Source of the DNA: Corylus avellana
Lineage: Eukaryota; Streptophyta; Magnoliopsida; Fagales; Betulaceae
NCBI RefSeq assembly: GCF_901000735.1
Contig: NC_081548.1
Coordinates: 9,860,711-9,924,710, forward strand
Reading direction: 5' to 3'
DNA length: 64,000 nt
The notes under the pieces are model-generated. The model was not told where the DNA came from, made no database searches, and was given only the letters and a program-made list of their open reading frames with translations. Shown piece by piece: positions 48,144 to 59,100 of this stretch (its first letter is position 1; the number at the start of each line of letters is the position of its first letter). The position numbers were made by a program, and so were the translations under genes.

Positions 48144-48626
48144 GACGTGCTAAAGTGACACGTCAATAGTTAATGACGTGTCACTTTGACGCGTCACTAA
48201 CTGTTGACGTGGTATACTAACACGTCAGAAATTTACTGATGTGTCAATATAACCCGTCATTATTTACTGACATGTCAGTATTTGACACGTCAGTAAATAA
48301 TTAATCAATTAGTTATTAATTTTTAAATGATGTCAAATTAAATTGGGTTCAAATTTACTGACGTGTCAGTATTTGACACGTCAGTAAATAATTAATCAAT
48401 TAGTTATTAATTTTAAATGATGTCAAATTAAATTGGGTTCAAATTTACTGACGTATCAAGTATGACACGTCAGGAAATACAACACGTCAGTAAATGTTGA
48501 CATGCAACTTTTAACACGTCAGCAAATAATTTGTTGACGTGCCAAAAGTGGCACGTCAGCATATACTGACGTGGCAAAAAAATAATACTGTTTGCCACGT
48601 GAAAAAATGGCCTTTTTTTTGTAGTG
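48144..48626. repeat. CACTA subterminal TGACGTGTC repeat region
   Basis: Dense short words TGACGTGTC, GACACGTCA, GACGTGCC and GGCACGTCAG. It includes a tandem duplication of about 91 bp (roughly 48264-48353 and 48354-48448) with shared TCAGTATTTGACACGTCAGT and GATGTCAAATTAAATTGGGT. These repeats are the usual binding sites of the CACTA-encoded TnpA-type protein. Confidence 0.85.
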
Positions 48627-49709
48627 ACCTATATATATCAAAATTAAACCCACGCAATTTGATTAGAACACGGTTGCTACATAAGACCAAAAGCCAAAAT
48701 GAAATAAATAATATGATATAAAATAAATAAACAAGAAAACGGCTCTTGTTGTCCGATAAAGAAATGAAAACCCATTCTCAACTCTCATTTCACTAGACCG
48801 ATGTAATAGTGCTCAACGGCCCAAGCTTGAATCAAGCTTCATTAAAAAAATGCATAAAAATCCAAGAGCCAATAAGCATTGCTACATCAGTCCAGTAGGA
48901 TGAGAGTGAGATGAACACCGAGTATTTAGAATTACTCCTAAAAAGTTGACCCATATTTTCATTCGTGAAAAATGGAGGCGGCTGGTAATGGGTGGTGTGA
49001 GGGCAGTATGGTAAAGTGCAATAAGAAGTAATGCAGTAAACCTGATTGCCGAACGTATTTATACAATTGCTAAGATATGATCATTTTACACTGTCCATGA
49101 TGCACATAGTATAGAAAGTGGTGAACCAGCTGGCTTCAAAAACGCTCTTCAAATTCCCAACAAGCCAGAACGACCCTCAACTATAATATTTACATACGCT
49201 CAAAATTTGCCTGAATCCTGATAAACAGGAAACCTGCTTCATTTATATCTACTCCATCTTCTTCCTGCCAAAAATAAAAAATAAAAACAGGCTGAGCTTT
49301 CACCATGTTAAATTACACCAAATGGCTAAGCTGTGATCAATTTTTTTTTTTTTTTTTAATCCTCGAGGAGCTGATGAATGATGAGGATAAATACGCAACT
49401 CAAAAGCGATCAAAGTTTGAAAGAAGGAAAAGGGTGGAAATAATTACTGATATATACTAGTCAGACCGTAGGAACCCTCTGGTTTGATGCATCTGGTAAC
49501 CATCAAGGCATGAACACAAAGGCCATTGTTTGCGGTGCCTCAGGAAGAGGAGATTCAGAATGCATGAACAAAAAACGGAGGTACTGTACAGAAGAACAAG
49601 AGCCAATAAATCCAAGTAAGGAACAATTACAGAAACTTTTAAGATGTTCGGAAGAAAGGTCCTTTTTGTGTTGGAAGTGCTTACCAGGAAGAGGACGTGC
49701 AGAAAGCCA
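48627..49709 (-). other. 3' flank and probable 3'UTR of the ASI1-like gene
   Basis: Directly downstream of the stop at 49710 on the minus strand. No frame with homology was found; the plus-strand frame at 49510-49713 overlaps the last exon and is a shadow. A poly(A) signal could not be assigned. Confidence 0.4.
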
Positions 49710-50066
49710 CTAGCGCCATTTGGACTTGAAGCTGCAGTTAAGTTTTTTCAACTCCTCCCCTTGTCGCTAAAGAAATACAACATACCCAGTTAAAGAACAA
49801 CAAAGGAAATAGTATATACTGCCGAATGCAAACTCCAATACATTACTAAAATTGGAGAATTATAGATCAGTTGAGACCTTATATAACTTTTTCCATGAGA
49901 GTTCTGATCTTTCTTGCAGTAAGCACCATTCCATGGCCATCTCATATTCAATTGTGTTAGACTGAGAACAATGTGAAGTAGATACAGCTTCTCTCTGAGC
50001 AATAAAACCACCCAAACACATAAATAAGGGGCAATGCAACAGAGAATGGAACCTCAGAGTCAAAGT

Positions 50067-50100
<34 letters not shown>

Positions 50101-53100
50101 TAAAAGTTGCACCATTCCCCGAGCCATCTGATGTCTAACTTTATCAATAACATAATGGCCAAAAAAAGTTGGTTTCTTTTCTGGGAAGCAAGGAGTTCCA
50201 ATACTTCCAACGAGAGGCCTGCAAATTATTGAGAAGGTAATGAGAATGGAAATCAATGAGCAAGCATTCTCTATGCATAAAAAGCTATAGTTTCAGATAC
50301 AATATTGAGAGACTTGATAGAGCAAGACTCAGGGAGGCTAGCCTTGCCTCCTAGTTGTATAATAGTAATTTACAAATTTAAGACACTTGACTAACATTGA
50401 GTGGAATAACCTAATGTCATCTAGACTTGAACTACTTTATCTTGGAAGACCAATGTTCATCCCCCACCCCCTTTTTTTTTTTTCCTGATAAGTAGAAAAT
50501 TAGCAGACGTAACATACAGGCCACACAGTCGATTAAAAAAGAACAAGGTTTCATCCATTTCGCAAATAGCACAGATGGCTAGCTAGAGCTGACATGTCCT
50601 TCAATGATGAGAAAATGATCCTCAAATTCCACGCAAGCTAATGATTTTTCATTAGAAAAACCAAAGCCAGTAATAATTCTATTGAAATCCATATTCTGAA
50701 ATCAAGAAATTAATTTCAAAGGCCCAAGGTAAAAAAAAAAAAAAAAAGGACCGGTTCACAGAAAACGGGCTAGTGAGATCAAATTCAAGTGGAAATATGA
50801 GCACAATGGAAAGGTGAATAAAAATAGCAACATGCAAATTTCCGGTATTCCAACCTCTGACCTGACGCCAAACCAGTTCTGACCCACCCATGTCGACTTC
50901 CAACAGGGCAGAGGCTGGATCAGATTTAAGTTCGATTTCCAACAAAAGCCAGATTCAGCAACGGAAAGTCTAAGATATCCAACCCAACCTTTTTTTTTTA
51001 ACAAATAATAAAAACGATGTTCTTTTGATTGTTATAATAAGATTTTTTTTCCAAGACAAAAAGACATTATTTGAATATCTATATATACACACAGTCGATG
51101 CACCTTTGCCTTCTATCTCACCTCAATCTGAATCTTCTCTCTTAGCCACTCAAAATCTCAGTGTCTGATCTCCTCTCTCAATCTCTCAGAAAGCACATTT
51201 TCCCCTTTATATCACTGTTCTCCTTGTCGCCTTTGTTCTCCATTTTTAGTATCACCACCATAGAAGAACAGATTTTCCTCAAAGATGAAGACTCTGTTCG
51301 TCTTCGAAGAGAAAGATCTATTCTTCATCGTCTTCATTAGGAGTCATTCAGTCAAAAACAAGTTCATATTCATTATTCTTCATCTTCGAAGACCATTTAT
51401 GACAATTCCGACTTACTACAACTCCAAAATTTCAGTGGTGGGGTCAAACCAAAATCACCACCATTGGAGGTGGAGTCAAAAAATTTCCAACTCTCCCAAC
51501 TCTGGCAGCGACAGAAGCCAGAAGAGTAGTTTCCAACTCCGACAGAGTTGGTGCACAGCCCTAAATAAAGGTTGTAGAAGACCTGATAACGATGAGCTAA
51601 CTAAAATGAATCCCCACAGAAAAGGAGACAACCTTGAATTTCTTCTTCTTCTTTTTTTCCGTTATTTCTTTTATAACTTAGCTTAGTTGAACAAAATGCT
51701 AAGTATAAGCTAAAAGCTATGAGTCAACTCACGGAGCAAAAGGTTCAAATTCCAACATGTTTTGGAGGGCCAATCCCACTGCAAGAATTTCAACAATTAC
51801 ACAGGTATTGTTTGTGCAAGAACCCACAATGACCTCAGGACTGCCTTCCAAGCAAGAGTTCTACAAGAAAGGGGATTAAAAGGGCTCATCGGTGGAATCC
51901 GGTGAGGCCACTCCAATGCTCAACTTAGCAAAGGTATGAAAAGAGAGAATTCTAACACTGTTTGGCTAAAGGTTGGATTGCATACCTAATAGTCGCTCCT
52001 GAGCTCCTTATATAGGTCGGTGTACCTATAGGGATTTGAGGGGCTTCCTGCCAAAAGTTGGTTTCCTAAAGTGGAGATTCTCCCCTCAATTCGTTAGAGG
52101 GGTAATCATGGCATGAGCGTTTAGTTAGCTAAGTTGGCCAAGGGGGGATTGTCTATCTAATTGCATCCTTTTGGTGAGGGTGTGCCCACATTTTGACGAT
52201 TAACTGAGCTCATGAGCCGTCGATTTGGTGATCCGCTGGGCCCTCTAGCTGTCCTTTGCCTTGCTGGGAGTCAACTGAGACTTTTGAGGGTTAGGCCCTC
52301 TTAAGGTATGTTAGTATCTAGGCCCCCCAGTAGCTCCCTAATTCCCTTAGATAATTAGTGTACAAATCAATCCTTGGGAATTTGAGGTGAATGCCCTTGA
52401 GCTTGTCAAAAAGGTTTTTTAGGGCCCGCTAGTAACTGCTTGCTTGAAACCCTAAACCAGTAGCCCTCCAATTCCCTTGGATGATTAGTATGGGCGACGA
52501 AGTGGCCTCACCGGATTACACCAATGAGCCCTTCTAACCTCCATTCTTTCTTGTAGAGCTCCATCCTAAAAGGCGGTTCGCAGGTCATTGTGGGTTCTGC
52601 ACCAACAGTTGGTGCCGACGGTGGGAATTCCAACTTTCCTTTATTGTGAATTTCAAATTTCGACAACAAAAGGCTTCATGTCGTTAACCAGGTTGAGGGA
52701 GTCACTAGTTGAACACCAAAACCTCTGCCTTTGCTGAAATAGCAGGCAATTCTTCTAGGAATCCACTGGTTTCTTCCCAAACAAACTCCCATTCCTTCTC
52801 TTTCCCACCACTAGTAAACCCAATTGGAGATCAACAGATCAATCCCCAGAATGACTCCCAAACAAGCCCACGATCATTTTCCTCTTCGCATCATATGAGT
52901 CCATTTGCTGGTTTGTACCAACAACAATTCACCTCCCTTTAAGATCAATTAGCCCATCTTGCCCGGAGCATGAATTTTCTTGTTCAACAAACCGCAATCT
53001 AACCCATGATCCAGAGTTAAGACACCACCACGAAACCTCCCCACTCAAAAACCTAGCAACCAAAAACACAATCCCACCACTTCACCATTCACAAGACAAC

Positions 53101-56100
53101 CACCGTGAAAAGCCCTTCCATGGTGAATGGCCTCCTCACAACAATGACCAAGAAGCCGATGGGGAGGAAGTAGGCAATGCCAAGATTGAGCCGACAGTAC
53201 GTCAATCCAGGGTGGCTGAAGATCAATCTGAGGGCCCTCAAATGAATGCATGCATTAGAGATCTACAAGCTAAGTATGACACTTTGGTGAAGCACTTGTA
53301 AGGCCACAACTCCTCCACTTTCAACGACAAGGAGTTTCGAGAAACTGACCTCCCATTAACAAAGGCGGTCATGGAGCTCCCCTTTCCAAAGAAATTTAAG
53401 GTACCAGTAATTGACCCAAAAGAAGAATCCAAAGACCTGGCAAACCATGTTGAAACATGTAAAACCCTTATGGCCTTGAGGGGAGGGTCGTATCAAATCA
53501 GGTGTAGGGCCTTCCCAGTGACTCCAGAGGCAGTTTTAAACTCAGTATGTAGGAGGCCATCAACAAGGGAGATTAGCAACATATCTCCTTACATTGAAAC
53601 AGGGAGACTTGGAATCCCCCAAGTATTATCTTGCACATTTTAACCGAGAAAAACTCAGTCAATGACTGGGGGGTGCGTATGGAATCAACCTTTATGAGGG
53701 AGCTTCCTCGAAGACCACCAAGGAGCCAAATAAAGTATGGAATCAACCTCCCAAACCAAGCCAAAATAGGAAACTGAAGGCCAGCCAGCAAGGGGTCCTC
53801 TAAGATACAAACCTTGTCATCAACACCTAGCTCTCCCTTAATTTTTGACAGAGCCCTCAACAGTCTTTGATCACCAAGTGCCCCCGCAAAAATAAGCCAC
53901 CACATCAACTGTAGAACTCTACTCACCACCTTGTGAAACAATTGTCTAAGCCAGAGGATCGAACATCACTATCAGCTATAGGCAATGAAGAAAACTAGAC
54001 AAAGGTCTTCCAAGCTTACCACCGCATCAAACTAACTACAGGAGAGAAGGAAAGAAAACAAAATTACATAAATAATTTTTTTTTACTAAAAATTTTAAGC
54101 CCCTAAAAGAAAAAAGAAAAAAAAAAAGAGGAATGTTCAGGACCCGCTTTTTATATATGCAAGGCACGCAAATCAAAAAAGCATCCCCCACCAAACATTT
54201 TTGAAATTCGAAAAGTTGTCCTCGAAACTCATGCTAGATCAATAGGTATCAACCTTAGGAGAAGATAGTGTGCCCTTCGATTCCCAACAATACGAACATT
54301 ATGGCACTGCCTAACATAATTAGTTGTCACCTCAACACTCGCCAACTCTGAAAAAGGTTGGTGGCCCTTACAAAATGCTCATCAACCGAGAGCCCGACTT
54401 TGTCTAAGGCACCGGGCCTCATTATTGGTACTCAAACAGGCGACCTTCGACCTCTCGTATCCTCAAGACTCCTTGGTGAACCTTAATCCAACCCATCACT
54501 ATCCTCCAACGAGTCTACCCGTTCTTCCACAGATGGTTTTGATTCAAAGGAACAACTAGCCAACCTGTTGAATGGCTCAGTGGTCAAAGGAACCACTTCA
54601 CAGGGAAGCTCTGACAAGCTTAACTCTTTGAACAGTGATGGCATGTCATTCCCTAAGATAGAATAGCTACGTTCTACCTCACAATTCGATTCCTATACCT
54701 CTTTTCAGATGCTCAGATCTTCAAAATCCAACCCCCGACAAGCCCCCCTAGGAGGTCTTAGAAGAGGTCTATATGCCGCCCCCACTCTCCTCATATGAGG
54801 TTTGCAGTTGTTGGCACTTTCCTCATTTGACAGAACCACAACCGGTTTGGCCTTGAGACGAGTGGCAAACCTGGTGGATTTTACCATGGGCACCTCATTA
54901 AGTGTCCGGTTTACAAAGGCCCTATCGGCTCCTTTGTCTCTTCTTTGTTGGGGTAACTACCCCCTAACCTCCCTCGGCCGAGATGTCGACACCCTCTTTT
55001 AAGGGCAAATTGAAGACCTACTTGCCTTCCCAACCATCAATGCACCCTACGAAGGGTGGAATGTATGCCTACCTCCCTAGTCATCAATGCTCCATCCACG
55101 GGTAGCTTTCTCTTCCCGGCATGCTTCCTAGCCTGTCTGCGACTCAAGCAAACCGACAGGGTAAAGCATTGGTTGTGCCATAAAAGAAAGGCTTACCCAC
55201 TGTCTCTCCAGCCCTGCGTTCCCACAAGGCCTTCTCTTCCTCCGTGGACTCGTCAAAACCACAATACGATAATGACTACTCCAAGTGCCACAATGGTAAG
55301 ACCCAATTGGGATTAGTCCAGTTGTTTCTTTTAACTTCTCTCTTTTGCCCATCCAAGAGCCTACTCTACTCGTCGTCGGGCATCAGCAAAAAGGCAAGGA
55401 CATTCGGCATAATGCCCCAATGCCAGTTGACAGGAACCTAAGCGGCACAGTCAACAATATCTTCAATGAAGCATTCCTAGCCCTAACAAGACATGAAAAT
55501 TTGTCTCCCAATGCTTCAAGCTCGACTAATCCTTGGAGATGTTGACAAGTTTTCGCTTGTATCGCGAGTGAAAACCACACGATCCCCCATTGCAGCGATG
55601 GGAAATGGACATAAGAATTTGTCAGCCATCAACTGAGGGTGGCCAACATTCTTGAAAGTTTCGGCCATAATGCAATTAGCATATAGCATCATATATATGC
55701 TAAACAATAGCCAGGTTAAGCCTCGCTAGCACCTCCCTGGCAGTGCGTGGGAAAAGAAGGCAGAGGCCCACCTTGAAGTGATCATGTCGGTGCAACTAAA
55801 CAGGAGCCAGGTTAAGCCTCGCTAGCACCTCCCTGGCAGTGCATGGGAAAAGAAGGCAGAGGCCCGCCTTGAAGTGATCCTCACTAAGGCATATTTTCAG
55901 GGAGTCATTAGCCACCATGGCCCCTTCAATCTTAGTAGAGCTCGCAATTCAAGTGTGTCCCGCATGCAAAAAGTCCGTCAAAGATCTGCCAAGCGTTTGG
56001 GAGTGGAATGTGAATACCACACACCAACAAAACCAATCATGTGAAGAAACCTCAACGAACTGAGCAAGTGTTTGAGCAATTACAACTAATAAACGACCAT

Positions 56101-59100
56101 CACAATATATGAAAACAAGAAAATTACTCTAAGAAACAGTGTGGTGCTAAAAATAGCAACGAATGACCAGAACGAAGAGAAAGAAAGATATACGTGGTGA
56201 GAACACCAAAAAGAAGGAGAAATTGCAAAATAATAAGCAACAGAGAAGAGGGCAGAACATCCAAAACTCCCTTATAAAAACTCTTGAAAACGCCAAACAC
56301 CCCCTTGAAAAGCCCAACCCTCAAAAGGCCCAACTGACTCGCAGCAAGGCAAAGCAACTAGTCCTTGAGGTCCCGACAGATCACCATACCGATGGTCCAT
56401 TAGCCCAACTAACCATCAAAATCCGAGCGCACCCTCACCAAAAGGATGCCATCAAATAGACAATCCCCCCTCTATCAACTCAGCTAACTAAACACCCACA
56501 TCGTGACGACCCCTCTAAGGAATTAAGGGAATCTCCACGTCAAGAAACCAACTTTTGGCAGGAGCCCCTCAAAACCCTAAAGGGACACCAACTAATATAA
56601 AGAGCCCGAAAACACCAATCAGGTATGCAATCCAATCCTTAGCCAAACACTATTAAATTACCTCTTTTCATACCTTTGCTAACTTGGGCGTCGTAGTGGC
56701 CTCACCGAATTCCATTAGTGAGCCCTTCTAACCCCCTTTATTTCTTGTAGAGCTACTCCCTAAAAGGCGGTCTAGAGGTCACTCTAGGTCTTTGCAACAA
56801 GAAGTACCAAATACTAGGTGAATGAGATAATATCATATCCATGTTGATCAGCAACAAGATAATCCACATTTATAATTTTCAGCATATTACACGGATACCA
56901 AATACTAGATGATAAACTAATATCATATCCATGAATGTCAATAGCAAGGTGGCCTATAGATGGGGAAACATAAAAAGCAACCATGCCACAATGATAAAGG
57001 CTAGCAGGCCAAGAAGTGCATTCATCACAAGATGATATGAGGTTGCCAGAAACAAGACCAGAGAAACTACCACCAAACGGGGAGTACCACCAAAAGAACT
57101 ACCTCCTCCCCCCACGACATTATTATCTCCACTCAGAGATTCAGGCCCAATGCTATCCTTGAAGATAGACATTGGTCATTGAGGAGATGGTAAGTTTACC
57201 AAAGTAGTCGCACGTAAAGTTAGCCATAGGTGTTAAATTACCACTTGTCCCAAAAGCTTAAGCTGATAGGAAGAGGTAAATTTAATCACTTAATCAATAC
57301 TTTAACACTCTCACTCACGTCTAGGCTTAAACTCCATTTTTAATAGGTGAGGTCCAACGCATGGAATATTTTATTTAAATGGGGGGTGATTTGTTGGAGT
57401 TAATATTCGATCTTAGGACCTTTGACTCTGATACCATGTTAAACTACCACATATCCAAAAAGCTTAAGCTGATAGGAAGAGGTAAATTTAATTACTTAAT
57501 CAATACTTTAACAGTGGCGCTTCTAAAATTCATTAAGTTCTCATCAAGGGAGGTCATAGAAGAAATTAAAAAATAATAATAATAGGATTGATACCAATAC
57601 AAGAGATGTTTACTTCATGCTTCACAAAAACATCTTGTGACAAAGGAATATGGAAAAGGAGGAGTCTTGTTGTTGACACCAATTAGTTGATATAAGGCAT
57701 TAATGATTCATTGGAGTTACATAAGTACCTCCCATTTGATAGTAATAGGCAGCCCTCATCTAACCTTCTAACAACCGTCTCTGCCGCTTCCCTTGTTTTG
57801 AATATAACAAAAGCTTGACCTACAACCCCAACAAACTACCATATCATGATTGAGTTATAGACAATCTGACAATGTCATTTCATTTGTTGGCTATGTTTAT
57901 TAAACTTTTCAAAATTGTTAAAAGAAAAAATTATTTGAAAACATTTAACAAAACAATTCACTTTTCAAAACACAAAATACTTTTCCAAAAACATAACACA
58001 ACACAATTTTTAGAACACTCGATTAAAAAAAAAATTGAGAAAACAGGTTCTTAATTTTTTTGTAGGGGTAGGCTAACTTTTTCTAGGCTCAGCCGCACAG
58101 CCATCCCAACCAAATAGGAGTAGCACCCCAACCATATAGGAGTGGCCGCGCAGCCACCCCAACCATTTAGCCGCGCAGCCATCCCAGCTGGATAGAAGTG
58201 GCCGCACGGCAACTCCATCACATCAAAGGTGGCTACGTGACCACCCCAATAGGACAAAGGGTCGTGAGACCACACCATCAGTTCAGATGTGGCCGCACAA
58301 CCACCCCCTCTCCTCCATCAAGGCTGACCATGCAACCACCTCTTCTCTTCCTTTGGGGTGGCTGTGCATGGCCACCTCTCTTTTTTCATACGTAAAAAGT
58401 CAACCTCCACACCTGAAAAGATAACCATGTTTTTTTCTCAAAATAAATACATCCGGTGTTTGTTTCTTTGAAAACACAGAGCACTTTCCAAAAAGTTTAC
58501 CAAACAATTTTCTTCTGTGGACTCCATAGAAAATGCTTTTCAAATGTGTACCCTATCGAAAACAATTCTCAACTTTCTATCATATCAAAAACAGTTTCAA
58601 ATCAAAACATAAAATACAACTTTCAAAAGCAGTCATTATCTTTCTTCATACCATAGTGAGGGCTAGAAATTGAAGTCCGCTGAATCATCTTTGCTGTGCA
58701 ACTTTCCTTGAAGCCATGCCAAACAATATCCTGGTAAATAGTTTAATCTATTATTGAGATAAGATAACACATTCTCAAAATGGAGGAAAAAGAAAAACAG
58801 CAGCAATGTAAGACGTGCCCACCTTAACTAAAAAGACGGAACAACTACAAAAACACGACACAACAATTTATTTTGCTTAAACATATATGACCGAGGAAAT
58901 GAAAGAAGTCTCTTGCAAAGAAAGAGACTTGCATTAGAAGGTGTATATTTCTTTTTCCTATGATTACAGTACCAAGAAGATATAACCTATAAAAAACCAA
59001 AGTTCCAGAATGAGTGGTACCTCCACTTCTGCCGAAGTATACACTGGATCCAAATTTTGAAGAAGAACTAGTGTTCCTTGCTCATTAGCAGTTTTCATTC

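Larger units (their letters stand above)
43426..48626 (-). mobile_element. Truncated CACTA transposon
   Basis: The right end at 48626 reads on the minus strand CACTACAAAAAAAAGGCCAT, the canonical CACTA terminus. Next to it (48144-48610) about 20 TGACGTG(T/C)C words in both orientations form the subterminal repeats, with more at 47600-47640. The minus-strand GC-rich segment at 47239-47520 and the transposase start at 44088 follow in the expected order. The other terminus is missing: the element stops at 43426 against repeat R. DNA between 44089 and 47150 is AT-rich, with a long A-run at 45761-45800, and may hold other insertions. The target duplication cannot be tested. Confidence 0.82.
50219..57728 (-). 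other. Transposon-filled 7.5-kb intron of the ASI1-like gene
   Basis: It interrupts the RRM between NGR and PLVGS (phase 2) with GT at 57728 and AG at 50219-50220 on the coding strand. It contains an inverted and a direct gypsy LTR, a gag remnant, a TRIM and unassigned DNA at 50220-51800. Short frames inside, such as 51285-51686, have no recognised homology. Confidence 0.85.

Noticed and set aside
51285..51686. 133-residue plus-strand frame in ASI1 intron 8
   Set aside because: Begins in ordinary-looking DNA but has no recognisable motif and lies inside an intron on the opposite strand; too weak to call.
54705..55707. Many 60-86-residue frames on both strands
   Set aside because: Fragments of the heavily mutated interior of the gypsy element; no pol motif could be read in any frame.
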